A stretch of 64,000 nucleotides of DNA, taken from the NCBI GenBank assembly GCA_964526285.1, contig CAZGIW010000003.1, forward strand, positions 34,436-98,435. Direction: 5' to 3'. Positions 16,566 to 24,887 of the stretch are shown here, piece after piece; the first letter of the stretch is position 1; each line of letters begins with the position of its first letter. The notes beneath the pieces were generated by a model. It saw nothing but the letters and a program-made list of their open reading frames with translations. It was not told where the DNA came from and searched no databases. The translations under genes were made by a program, and so were the position numbers. The DNA is from CAYMAZ01 sp964526285 (lineage in GTDB: Bacteria; Bacteroidota; Bacteroidia; Bacteroidales; DTU049).

Positions 16566-19184
16566 CTATTTTGTCAGAAAAGAAATACCCTTGCTTAATG
16601 CATTGTCAAGTCCTTTGGCATTAGTGCCCCCTGCTGTTGCAATTCCGGGCTGACCACCACCACCGCCACCTATTTCTTTCGCAAGTTCCTTTACAATATT
16701 TCCGGCATGCAATCCTTTATCCTTAACCAAATCATCTGAAATGATTACAGTGATTGAAGCCTTGCCATCGTACTCATTACCAATGATATAATAAAATGAT
16801 TGCGTACTTCTGTTTTTTAGTTCCCAGGTCAGTTGTTTTATCTGAGCAGCAGAAATTGATAGTTTTTTTGTCAGTACTGCAATGTTGTTTATTTCTTTTT
16901 TCTCCTTCAAAATATCTTCTGCCAGAGAGCCAGTGTTTGCCATCTCAAGTTCTTCAATTTTCTTTTCCAGTTTTTTGATGTGTTCACGCTGATTATCCAT
17001 TGCTTCCATAATGTTTTTGGGATTGTTGAAGCCGGACTTTATGTGCTGAAGTGTTTGCCACTGCTCCTGAACAAGTTGAAATGCTTTTTCTCCTGTCACT
17101 GCTTCAATCCTTCTGGTTCCTGCAGCAATGGCGCTTTCAGAAATAATTTTAAACAACCCAATGTTTCCACTTGCTGCCACATGGGTGCCTCCGCACAATT
17201 CCATTGAGTCTCCAAAACGAATGGTTCGCACTGTGTCTTCGTATTTTTCACCAAACAATGCAATGGCTCCATCTTTTAATGCCTGATTATACGAAGTGCT
17301 TCTGTTTTCATCAACAGGAATGTTTGCTCTGATTTGAGTATTGACAATTTGTTCAACCTGTTCAATTTCTTCTGCTGTCATTTTCTGAAAATGTGAAAAG
17401 TCAAAACGCAGATATTCAGCATTTACCAGCGACCCTTTTTGTTCCACATGATTGCCCAGAACTTTTCTCAATGCATGATGCATCAGGTGTGTGGCACTGT
17501 GATTTCGCATTGTGCTTTGTCTTGACGAAATATCCACATGAGCCTTAAATTCTGAGTTAATGTTTTTGGGAAGAATATTGGTGATGTGAATAATCAAATC
17601 TAGCTCCCGGATGGTATCAATGATTGGAATTTCCTCTTCCTTGTTTTTTATAATTCCTGTATCACCCACCTGTCCTCCGCTTTCCCCATAAAATGGAGTT
17701 TTGTCAAACACAAGATGATACAGGACTTCACCCTTTTTGGTCACTTGTCTGTAACGGCTGATTTTTATTTTCTCTTCAAGGGTGTCCCATCCCACAAAAT
17801 CGCTGGCTTTATTGTCATGAACAATTGTCCAGTCTTCTTTTTCCACAACGGAATCTTTTCGGCTTCTTTCCTTTTGTTCGTTCAATAATGTCTGAAAAGT
17901 TTCCATGTCAACTGTAAGCCCTTTTTCCCTGCACATGAGTTCTGTCAGGTCAACCGGAAATCCATAGGTGTCATACAGTTCAAACACAAACTTCCCGTCC
18001 AGTATTTTCTGATTGGGGTGTGATACAACATAGTCTTCAAACTTGTGAATTCCTGTATCAAGCGTTCTCAAAAAAGATTGTTCTTCTTCAAAAACCACTT
18101 TTGCAATAAACTGATGTTGTTTTTCCAGTTCGGGGAAAAAATCACCCATTGTGTCAACAAGAGCAGGAATCAGTTCACAAACAAATGGTTTGTTCAGTTC
18201 CAGGAATGTAAAACCATACCTTACAGCACGCCTCAGAATGCGCCTGATAACATAACCAGCTTTTACATTGGATGGGATTTGGCCGTCTGCAATGGCAAAA
18301 GCTACAGCCCTCAGATGGTCAGCAATAACGCGAAAAGCAATATCACATTTTTGGTCTTTTCCATATTTTTTGCCTGAAATCTCTTCAATTTTTCCAATAA
18401 AAGGAGTGAAAATATCTGTGTCGTAGTTTGAATCTTTTTTCTGAATAATTCTGCAAAGACGTTCAAAACCCATCCCTGTGTCCACATGCTTGTTTTTCAG
18501 TGGATGCAGAATTCCCTGCATGTCACGGTTGAACTGTATAAATACAAGATTCCATATTTCAATCACCTGTGGATTGTCCTTGTTTACCAGTTGATGTCCG
18601 GGTATTTCTTTTTTGGCTTTGTCATCACGCAAATCAACATGCAGTTCTGAACATGGACCGCAAGGCCCAGATTCGCCCATTTCCCAAAAATTATCTTTTT
18701 TGTTTCCTGGCAATACTCTGTCTTTTGGCAAAAATTTTTCCCAAAGTTTTTGCGCTTCATAATCTGGCTCCAGCTGCTCTGAAGCATCGCCCTCAAAATA
18801 TGTGGCATACATAATGTCAGGTGAAATTCCATATACCTTTGTAAGAAGTTCAAAAGCCCACTCAACAGCTTCTTCCTTAAAATAATCACCAAAGGACCAG
18901 TTGCCAAGCATTTCAAACATGGTGTGATGATATGTGTCGTGCCCCACTTCTTCCAAATCATTGTGTTTGCCCGAAACCCTCAAACATTTTTGAGTGTTTG
19001 CAATACGAGTATGTTGTGCCGGTTTGTTGTCAAGAAAAATATCCTTAAACTGATTCATGCCGGCATTGGTAAACATGAGTGTTGGGTCGTTTTTTAGCAC
19101 CATTGGCGCCGAAGGAACAATGTGATGTTGTTTTGACTGAAAAAAATCAAGAAAAGCTTGTCTGATTTCTGCCGAAGTTTTCAT
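16566..19184 (-). CDS. alaS: Alanine--tRNA ligase
   Basis: It charges tRNA-Ala. The start is set at the ATG (19184); a TTG two codons upstream is less likely. The 872 residues hold the full architecture: a class II catalytic core (NAGMNQFKDIFL; GNWSFGDYFKEEAVEWAF), the C-terminal editing domain with HSATHLMHHAL and CGGTHVAASG zinc/editing motifs (about 560 and 665), and the C-Ala domain ending GGGGGGQPGIATAGG. It is monocistronic and converges on a T9SS cargo gene. Confidence 0.98.
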   Translation of the reverse strand: MKTSAEIRQAFLDFFQSKQHHIVPSAPMVLKNDPTLMFTNAGMNQFKDIFLDNKPAQHTRIANTQKCLRVSGKHNDLEEVGHDTYHHTMFEMLGNWSFGDYFKEEAVEWAFELLTKVYGISPDIMYATYFEGDASEQLEPDYEAQKLWEKFLPKDRVLPGNKKDNFWEMGESGPCGPCSELHVDLRDDKAKKEIPGHQLVNKDNPQVIEIWNLVFIQFNRDMQGILHPLKNKHVDTGMGFERLCRIIQKKDSNYDTDIFTPFIGKIEEISGKKYGKDQKCDIAFRVIADHLRAVAFAIADGQIPSNVKAGYVIRRILRRAVRYGFTFLELNKPFVCELIPALVDTMGDFFPELEKQHQFIAKVVFEEEQSFLRTLDTGIHKFEDYVVSHPNQKILDGKFVFELYDTYGFPVDLTELMCREKGLTVDMETFQTLLNEQKERSRKDSVVEKEDWTIVHDNKASDFVGWDTLEEKIKISRYRQVTKKGEVLYHLVFDKTPFYGESGGQVGDTGIIKNKEEEIPIIDTIRELDLIIHITNILPKNINSEFKAHVDISSRQSTMRNHSATHLMHHALRKVLGNHVEQKGSLVNAEYLRFDFSHFQKMTAEEIEQVEQIVNTQIRANIPVDENRSTSYNQALKDGAIALFGEKYEDTVRTIRFGDSMELCGGTHVAASGNIGLFKIISESAIAAGTRRIEAVTGEKAFQLVQEQWQTLQHIKSGFNNPKNIMEAMDNQREHIKKLEKKIEELEMANTGSLAEDILKEKKEINNIAVLTKKLSISAAQIKQLTWELKNRSTQSFYYIIGNEYDGKASITVIISDDLVKDKGLHAGNIVKELAKEIGGGGGGQPGIATAGGTNAKGLDNALSKGISFLTK

Positions 19185-19215
19185 AATCAATGGATTGTGT
19201 TTTTTTTATGATGTG

Positions 19216-19223
19216 CAAAGTTA
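19216..19223 (-). promoter_or_regulatory. Predicted -7 element of alaS
   Basis: Minus-strand TAACTTTG matches TAnnTTTG and lies 31 bp before the alaS ATG, in the 75-bp gap downstream of mazG. Confidence 0.5.
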
Positions 19224-19259
19224 CCCTTTTTTGCAAGACTGCCAGAGGTAAAAAATTTT

Positions 19260-20030
19260 CTATTCTTTCTTTTTTACTTCATTCCACAATTTGTCCTGTT
19301 CTTCAAGATTTAAATCTTCAAATTTTAAATCTCTTGATTTGGCCAACTCTTCCATAGCCTTAAATCTGCGAATAAATTTTTTGTTTGTTTTTTCTAATGC
19401 GTTTTCTGCATTGATGTTTAAAAATCTTCCGTAATTTACCAACGCAAACAGAAGATCGCCAAACTCATCTTCGGTTTTTTCTGCCGAAACACCCGATTCT
19501 GCCTCTTCTTTCAATTCATGCAGCTCTTCAACAACCTTATCCCACACCTGTTCTTTTGTGTCCCACTCAAAACCAACCCCTCTGGCTTTTTCCTGAATAC
19601 GAAAAGCTTTTACCATTGATGGCAGCGAAACAGGAACACCTTCCAAAACTCCTTTCTTCCCCTGTTGGAGTTTAATTTTTTCCCAGTTTTCTTTAACATC
19701 TTGTTCGTTAGCCACTTTCACATCGCCAAACACATGAGGATGCCTGTCAATGAGTTTTTTATTGATCCCTTTCAACACACTTTCCATGTCAAATGTGCCG
19801 GCTTCACTACCCAGTTTTGCATAAAAAACAATGTGTAGCATCATGTCGCCAAGCTCTCCGCTGATATCCTTGTGGTTTTTTTCCAGAATTGCATCGGCCA
19901 GTTCATACACCTCTTCAATTGTGAGAAAACGCAGGCTTTCAAAATCCTGTTTCTTATCCCATGGGCAGCTCTCTCTCAGCTTATCCATGATTTTTAGCAA
20001 ATTTTCAAATTCGTTCAGGGTGTTTTTCAT
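19260..20030 (-). CDS. mazG: Nucleoside triphosphate pyrophosphohydrolase MazG
   Basis: It hydrolyses (d)NTPs to NMP and pyrophosphate, a house-cleaning role. The 256 residues hold two MazG domains. The first has the metal-binding pattern EEVYELADAI...GELGDMMLHIVFY (E-x-x-E with E-x-x-D, about 37-70). The second is at about 160-200 (EELHELKEEAES...EDEFGDLLFALVNYGRF). The N-terminal MDKLRESCPWDKKQ is the usual family signature. It is divergent from the PagL-like gene; their -7 boxes overlap tail to tail. Confidence 0.95.
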   Translation of the reverse strand: MKNTLNEFENLLKIMDKLRESCPWDKKQDFESLRFLTIEEVYELADAILEKNHKDISGELGDMMLHIVFYAKLGSEAGTFDMESVLKGINKKLIDRHPHVFGDVKVANEQDVKENWEKIKLQQGKKGVLEGVPVSLPSMVKAFRIQEKARGVGFEWDTKEQVWDKVVEELHELKEEAESGVSAEKTEDEFGDLLFALVNYGRFLNINAENALEKTNKKFIRRFKAMEELAKSRDLKFEDLNLEEQDKLWNEVKKKE

Positions 20031-20063
20031 TAGAATTTATATTAGTTTACCAAAGATTTTCAA

Positions 20064-20079
20064 TATTTTTGCAAAGATA
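20064..20079. promoter_or_regulatory. Abutting divergent -7 boxes of mazG and the pagL-like gene
   Basis: The plus strand reads TATTTTTG (20064-20071), directly followed by CAAAGATA (20072-20079), which is TATCTTTG on the minus strand. Both match TAnnTTTG exactly. The predicted start sites of the two divergent transcripts fall inside each other's promoter, so the two are likely to compete for RNA polymerase. Confidence 0.55.
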
Positions 20080-20091
20080 CTGTTTTACATC

Positions 20092-21249
20092 ATGCATTTA
20101 TTTTGTGAACTTTCTTTTCTGAAAAACAAAAAGGCAGGCTTTAATTCCCTTTTTGTAATTATCATGTTGTTTACTTTAACTGGCTTTTCTCAAAATAATG
20201 AACCAAAGTGGGGTGTTGAATTAAAAACGCATTATTCCTTTTTAATGGTTCATCATAAACATATGAACATTTTGGCTGAGCAGCATTTTCCAGTCGTTCA
20301 GCTGAATGTTTTCAAAACAGGAGATCACGGAAAGGAATGGCAACAGTTGTACAGATATCCTCACTATGGGGTTTCACTAATATACACAACCTTAAGTAGT
20401 CCCCAATATCTTGGCGCAGGATACGGACTCATATCATACGCATCTTTTCCACAATTTAGAGCAAACCGGTTTTCTGCCAATTTCTTTGTAGGAGGAGGTA
20501 TTGGCTATGTGGAAAAAATCTATGACATGAGGGAGAACTATAAAAACATCTCCATTGGCACACATCTCAATGCTGTTTTGCAGGGGCAGGCCGATTTCAG
20601 ATATAGAATTTCCTCCAAATCTGAAATATCAGCTGGAATATCAATTTTACATTTTTCAAATGGAAAAATTAAGGTGCCAAACCTGGGAATTAACAATGTT
20701 GGTGCTTTTGTCGGATATTCACATCATATTCCGTATAATAGGAAGATACGTGAAGTGCAACCAGAAAACCTTACTGCAGAGAAGTATTGGGAGCACAATG
20801 TGTTTTTTGCCTCAGCACTGAAACAGATTTATCCAATTGGGAGCGACTATTTTCTTTATACGGCGCTTTCATTTAATACGAAAAGAATTTTAAACCGGAA
20901 AAGAAAAGTGGGGATTGGAGTTGATGTGGTGTATGATTTTTCTGACAGGGCGCATTTCAGAAATAAGGGTTTTGATATGCCAGATATCTCTTATGCAAAG
21001 CCGGGTATTTATGGAATTCATGATTTCAGATTAGGGAAATTATCAATATTTATTCATATTGGGACATATTTATATGCTTTTGAAAAAAATCAGGATGTGG
21101 GTTTGATTTATGACAGAACAGGGTTGCAATACTTTTTCAATGATAATCTAAGCATAATGCTTGCGCTCAGAAAACATTATGCAAAGGCAGACTGTATTGA
21201 GTTTGGAATAAATTATAGTTTTGTGAAAAACAACAGGAAAAACAGATGA
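20092..21249 (+). CDS. PagL-like acyloxyacyl hydrolase (lipid A deacylase family)
   Basis: PagL enzymes remove an acyl chain from lipid A in the outer membrane. The start at 20092 follows the promoter; in-frame codons further upstream run through mazG and are ignored. Residues 1-33 are a signal peptide (GFNSLFVIIMLFTLTGFSQ). The key motif HFSNG at His187/Ser189, followed by LGINNVG, matches the catalytic H-x-S and following conserved Asn-rich part of PagL. The total length (385 aa) is about twice that of Pseudomonas PagL, and the extra C-terminal half looks like further barrel strands ending GINYSFVKN. The stop overlaps the next gene by 4 bp. Confidence 0.8.
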   Translation: MHLFCELSFLKNKKAGFNSLFVIIMLFTLTGFSQNNEPKWGVELKTHYSFLMVHHKHMNILAEQHFPVVQLNVFKTGDHGKEWQQLYRYPHYGVSLIYTTLSSPQYLGAGYGLISYASFPQFRANRFSANFFVGGGIGYVEKIYDMRENYKNISIGTHLNAVLQGQADFRYRISSKSEISAGISILHFSNGKIKVPNLGINNVGAFVGYSHHIPYNRKIREVQPENLTAEKYWEHNVFFASALKQIYPIGSDYFLYTALSFNTKRILNRKRKVGIGVDVVYDFSDRAHFRNKGFDMPDISYAKPGIYGIHDFRLGKLSIFIHIGTYLYAFEKNQDVGLIYDRTGLQYFFNDNLSIMLALRKHYAKADCIEFGINYSFVKNNRKNR

Positions 21250-22004
21250 AGCCTATACGAGCATTAGTATTTAGTTTGCCAATTATCACATTACTGTGTT
21301 CTGGTTTGCTTTTTTTATCCTGTGAAGAAAGTCATATTAAGGGCGTGGGAGAAATTGTAACAGAAACCCGAAATATGAATAGTTTTCACTCTGTTCATGT
21401 GTCAGACAACATAGAGACAGAACTTATATTTAATGAGGGAAATTTTGGCAGAATTGATGTTGAAGGAGGAAAAAACCTGTTGCCCTATGTTATTACTGAG
21501 GTAATTGATTCAGTGCTTTATATCAGAAATGAAAACAGATTCAACTGGTTGAGAAGTTATGAAAAAAGTGAAATCAGGATGAATGTGTATTGTGAGAATT
21601 TGAAATTTTTAAGGTTTGATGGAGTAAATACCCTAAACTTTAAAGACACCTTGTACACTGATAGTTTTGAGTTCGAAGCAAAAGGAGCAATGGGGTTTGT
21701 TCATATGAAGCTTGTTGCCGATTCTGTTAAAGTATTTGTCCATACCGGAGCACCGGATGTTTATTTATCAGGGAACAGCGATTATTTATATGTGTTTTCT
21801 CACGCTCATGGAAACACCAGAGCTCTTGAATTTTCATCACAACATGTCAGAGTTCACCTAAGGGGAACTGCAAGCTGCTATGTTTCTCCAAATCAGTCTC
21901 TTGGAACAACAATTGAATCGTTTGGAAATGTTTTTTACAGAAATAATCCGGAAATATTATGGAACACTGAAACCCATGAGGGAAGACTGATAAAAATTGA
22001 TTAA
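21246..22004 (+). CDS. DUF2807 (GIN domain) lipoprotein
   Basis: A 252-residue predicted lipoprotein with lipobox-like LLFLSC (Cys26). The mature part begins GVGEIVTETRNMNSFHSVHVSDNIETELI, the characteristic opening of DUF2807, a right-handed beta-helical repeat domain common in Bacteroidota envelope proteins. No enzymatic residues are recognised. The start ATG overlaps the stop of the PagL-like gene (ATGA), so the two are translationally coupled and may both act at the outer membrane. Confidence 0.82.
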   Translation: MKPIRALVFSLPIITLLCSGLLFLSCEESHIKGVGEIVTETRNMNSFHSVHVSDNIETELIFNEGNFGRIDVEGGKNLLPYVITEVIDSVLYIRNENRFNWLRSYEKSEIRMNVYCENLKFLRFDGVNTLNFKDTLYTDSFEFEAKGAMGFVHMKLVADSVKVFVHTGAPDVYLSGNSDYLYVFSHAHGNTRALEFSSQHVRVHLRGTASCYVSPNQSLGTTIESFGNVFYRNNPEILWNTETHEGRLIKID

Positions 22005-22024
22005 AAACATAAAACAAACACAAC

Positions 22025-22480
22025 ATGAGTCATCTAAAAGAGGGTCAAAAAGCCCCCGATTTCAAAATCGGAGAAAACACACTAAAGAATTTTGCAGGAA
22101 AAAAAGTAATTTTATATTTTTATCCAAAGGATAACACATCAGGCTGCACTGCACAGGCGTGTAACCTGCGTGACAATTTTTCGGAACTAAAAAAGATGGG
22201 GTTTGAAGTCATCGGAGTTAGCCCTGACAGTGAGAAATCACACACAGGCTTCAAGAGTAAACACGAACTTCCCTTCGGGCTCATTGCAGACACAGAAAAA
22301 AAACTGCTTGAAGCCTATGGCGCATGGGGAGAAAAAAAACTTTATGGTAGAGTGTATATGGGAGTTATCAGAACAACTTTTATTATTGATGAGAAAGGAA
22401 TGATTGAAAAAATTATTCGTAAAGTGGATACAAAAAACCATTCTGCCCAGATAATGAAGGAGCTGGGGATAGAATTGTAA
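22025..22480 (+). CDS. bcp: Thioredoxin-dependent peroxiredoxin (Bcp/PrxQ)
   Basis: It reduces hydrogen peroxide and organic peroxides in the cytoplasm. The 151 residues have the PrxQ pattern TSGCTAQACNLRDN, with the peroxidatic Cys41 and, five residues later, Cys46 as the likely resolving cysteine. YFYPKDNTSGC and the later FIIDEKGMIEKI are family signatures. It begins 20 bp after the DUF2807 gene on the same strand and may be cotranscribed with it. Confidence 0.95.
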   Translation: MSHLKEGQKAPDFKIGENTLKNFAGKKVILYFYPKDNTSGCTAQACNLRDNFSELKKMGFEVIGVSPDSEKSHTGFKSKHELPFGLIADTEKKLLEAYGAWGEKKLYGRVYMGVIRTTFIIDEKGMIEKIIRKVDTKNHSAQIMKELGIEL

Positions 22481-22564
22481 AATTGCTGAACATTTAAGGT
22501 TTTTTTCAAACCGTTTTGAAGAAAAAGGTGGAAAATACTGATGCAAGCGAAATGAAGTTAGCAT

Positions 22565-22611
22565 AAAATGACGGTATGATTGGAGTAAATTTGTAACAAA
22601 GTGACGGTATG
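22565..22611. repeat. 33-bp-period direct repeats, downstream flank of the AAA ATPase gene
   Basis: Two copies of TGACGGTATG (cores at 22569-22577 and 22602-22610) are spaced exactly 33 bp apart; the unit also carries ATTTGTAACAAAG. They sit 11 bp beyond the 3' end of the ATPase gene and match the three copies beyond its 5' end in sequence, orientation and period. Confidence 0.85.
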
Positions 22612-22621
22612 TTTTAGGTTC

Positions 22622-23968
22622 TTATATGTACTTATCAATAAGAGAATTTAAAATTGAAGTGTAGTAAAAGGGAATGTTCAGCAACCTGAAATTTTTACCA
22701 TCATGAGTTTCAATATCATCAACCGATAATTCATTTTGCCATATTCTAACAGCAAAATTGTGTGATGCAGCATTCATATATAAATGCAGAGATTTCATTT
22801 TTGATGCATATCCACTTTTCACTTCAACAGGAATGAGCAAAGAATTGTATGGAATAACAAAATCTATTTCGGCATCACTGCCCTGTGCGTCACGCCTCCA
22901 GTATATTCTTTCTGCAAGAACAGATTCGTTCATACAAATCAATTCCTGTCCAACAATATGCTCAGCTATACGTCCCCGCCATAAGTCGCTCAGCTCTTTT
23001 ACAAAAAACACTTCGGTTTGGATTTGAGAAAAATAGTTTACCAAACCGGTGTCAAGCCAGAATAGTTTTGGCCTTTTGCGGTAGTTTTGAATAGCAGGAA
23101 TTTCTGTGCTTGCAACGGGATATACCAGCTCAAGCAAAAATGCTTTTTGCAATGTTCTCAGTGCATTTCCCACATCTCTTGATCTGAATTGTGACCCTGC
23201 AAAACCTTCAAATGTTATGGTTTCGGCTGCCTTTTTCCATCCGGCTTTGAGACAATGCCTGATGATGTTTATTTCAGTATCATTGGATGCATACTTTTCA
23301 GCATCATCAATATATCCGGCAAGCAACGATTCATATATTTTTGAAATTGAAAGCACATCGCGTTTTTTTGAATATTGCGAAACTGCTTCGGGCATGCCAC
23401 CCACCAGAGCATAATCTCTGAATAGTTGCATAACACGCTCATGCACAGGCTCTGCCTGGGCGTTTTCAACCAGATTTTTGTCAAATCTTTCTCCGATACC
23501 ATCCAAAAATTCAGTAAAACTGCATGGGCGAAGCGGATAATACTCAACCCTTCCCACAGGAAAAGAAATTTTGTGCTGATTGAGCAATGATTCAAGCAGA
23601 GAACCAGCAACGATTACATGGATATGAGGTGCTTCTTCATAAAAATAACGAAGCATTGCCAGAGCCTTTCCGTTGTTTTGAATTTCGTCAATAAACAGAA
23701 GAGTTGAACCGGATGAAATTTCTTTTTGATTGTAAAAATAGATAGCTTTCAGAAGCTCAGATATGGAATGGTAGTTGTCAAAAAGACTGCTATCATGTTC
23801 TTTTTCAAGATTGAGTTTTAAATACACATCAAAATCAGCAGAAAACATTTCCACAAGAGTTGACTTTCCAACCTGGCGTGCACCTCTTAAAACCAGAGGT
23901 TTTCTTTTGGATTTGTTTTTCCATTTTTTTAAATAAGCCAGAGCATTTCGATGTATCATTTTTTTCAT
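22622..23968 (-). CDS. AAA_14/DUF4143-family ATP-binding protein
   Basis: A cytoplasmic P-loop ATPase of a large, poorly characterised family. With the ATG at 23968 it has 448 residues: Walker A GARQVGKST at about 29-37, Walker B LLFIDEIQN near 90-98, sensor-like VIVAGSLLESLL, then the DUF4143 region. Near the C-terminus EIDFVIPYNSLLIPVEVKSG looks like the PD-(D/E)xK-type element seen in these proteins. A TTG four codons upstream is an unlikely start, and the ATG at 23959 (MIHRNALAYLKKW) is also possible, because the -7 box is only 9 bp upstream of 23968. Direct repeats flank the gene on both sides. The function is unknown. Confidence 0.9.
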   Translation of the reverse strand: MKKMIHRNALAYLKKWKNKSKRKPLVLRGARQVGKSTLVEMFSADFDVYLKLNLEKEHDSSLFDNYHSISELLKAIYFYNQKEISSGSTLLFIDEIQNNGKALAMLRYFYEEAPHIHVIVAGSLLESLLNQHKISFPVGRVEYYPLRPCSFTEFLDGIGERFDKNLVENAQAEPVHERVMQLFRDYALVGGMPEAVSQYSKKRDVLSISKIYESLLAGYIDDAEKYASNDTEINIIRHCLKAGWKKAAETITFEGFAGSQFRSRDVGNALRTLQKAFLLELVYPVASTEIPAIQNYRKRPKLFWLDTGLVNYFSQIQTEVFFVKELSDLWRGRIAEHIVGQELICMNESVLAERIYWRRDAQGSDAEIDFVIPYNSLLIPVEVKSGYASKMKSLHLYMNAASHNFAVRIWQNELSVDDIETHDGKNFRLLNIPFYYTSILNSLIDKYI

Positions 23969-23977
23969 AATATCCCA

Positions 23978-23985
23978 CAAAGATA
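23978..23985 (-). promoter_or_regulatory. Predicted -7 element of the AAA ATPase gene
   Basis: Minus-strand TATCTTTG matches TAnnTTTG, 9 bp before the ATG at 23968. The first upstream repeat core (24002-24010) falls where the -33 element would be, so a protein bound to the repeat could control this promoter. Confidence 0.5.
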
Positions 23986-24000
23986 CAAAAAAATCACAAA

Positions 24001-24077
24001 GTGACGGTATAAAACAAATTTATTTGTAATAAAATGACGGTATGTTTGGGATATATTTGTAACAAAGTGACGGTATG
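24001..24077. repeat. 33-bp-period direct repeats, upstream flank of the AAA ATPase gene
   Basis: Three TGACGGTAT cores at 24002-24010, 24035-24043 and 24068-24076 have two exact 33-bp periods. Units share ATTTGTAA(C/T)AAA before the core, a dyad of the form TTTG-TAA-CAAA. The last unit diverges after the core. Orientation is the same as that of the two copies at 22565-22611 on the other side of the gene. Confidence 0.85.
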
Positions 24078-24138
24078 TTGTTGATTTTTTGGTGTAATTC
24101 TTTGTTTTTCCCAAAGGGATCACTAAGTGAGGTGTTTT

Positions 24139-24625
24139 GGTGGCAGAAAAGTTCGGAAATTTAGCCACGGAAGCACTAAAACACCAAAATCCACAGAATT
24201 GTTCTTTGGTGAAATTCTGTGTTTCAGTGTTTTGGTGGCAGATAAAAACCGTTAACTTTGCCACTAAGACTCATTCCGAAGGAATCCCGATGGAAAAGGC
24301 ACTAAGTTTCACTAAGGAATTATCGTGCTTAGTACTTCTTTGTGCCCTTGTGACTTGGTGGCAGAAATTTCCGCAAACTTAGCCACAGAATCACAAAAAC
24401 TCCAAAACTCACAGAAATGATTTTTTAGTGAAATTCTGTGTTTCAGTGTTTTGGTGGCAGAAAAAAACCGTTAACTTTGCCACTAAGACTCTAAGGCACT
24501 AAGTTTCACTAAGGAATTATCGTGCTTAGTACTTCTTTGTGCGATTGTGTACTGGTGGCAGAAAGTCCGCAAGTCCAGCCACAGAAACACAAAAACTCCA
24601 AAATTCACAGAAATGTTCTTTGGTT
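24139..24625. repeat. Long imperfect tandem repeat (about 200-bp unit)
   Basis: Units start with GGTGGCAGAAA at 24139, 24357 and 24554 (periods 218 and 197 bp); the third is cut short near 24625. The first unit is longer because it has an extra stretch around 24271-24292 containing GGAATCCCGATGG. Inside each full unit, GCCACTAAG... pairs imperfectly with ...CTTAGTACTTCTTTGTG...GTGGC (24260-24362 and 24479-24559), forming a large hairpin. Both units also contain TAACTTTG, an exact -7 box match. Degenerate CACTAAG/GGCACTAAG words resemble intergenic repeats I know from other Bacteroidota. Confidence 0.75.
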
Positions 24626-24693
24626 GTAGCTGCCCGGCACATTCTATCTTTATAAGCCACAAATTCACCAATAAACACGAATAATCTCGTTGA

Positions 24694-24823
24694 TTCTGCA
24701 AAAGCCATCACACTGTTTCAAATTCAGAAAAATGAAAGCAAGCTTTCTTTCCCGGAATTTGGAACAGCGTGATAACAAATCTGAGGGCTCAGATTTGTTA
24801 TGTATTCAATGGCTTTTGCAGAA
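24694..24823. repeat. Structured foldback repeat, copy 2
   Basis: The outer arms TTCTGCAAAAGCCAT (24694-24708) and ATGGCTTTTGCAGAA (24809-24823) pair perfectly; copy 1 has one mismatch here. The first inner hairpin is CTGTTTCAAATTC (24713-24725) / GAATTTGGAACAG (24755-24767). The second is AACAAATCTGAG (24774-24785) / CTCAGATTTGTT (24788-24799). Compared with copy 1, the innermost A:T pair of this stem has become G:C on both arms, a compensatory change. Confidence 0.78.
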
Positions 24824-24887
24824 AAAAGTTCTTACGAATCAAGCTCTGATAATTTATCGTTGTGATTTGTGTATGTTCGAATTTTTG

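Noticed and set aside
19831..20091. Extension of the PagL-like frame 87 codons upstream
   Set aside because: It is fully antisense to mazG and upstream of the promoter; the ATG at 20092 gives a proper signal peptide.
22490..22530. AAGGTTTTTTTCAAA...TTTTGAAGAAAAAGG as a terminator of the bcp gene
   Set aside because: Pairing is imperfect and no T-run follows the hairpin, so it was not listed.
22565..24077. 33-bp-period repeats as a CRISPR array
   Set aside because: Only two and three units per block, the variable part is about 10 bp and partly conserved, and there are no cas genes in the window. A CRISPR would need longer unique spacers.
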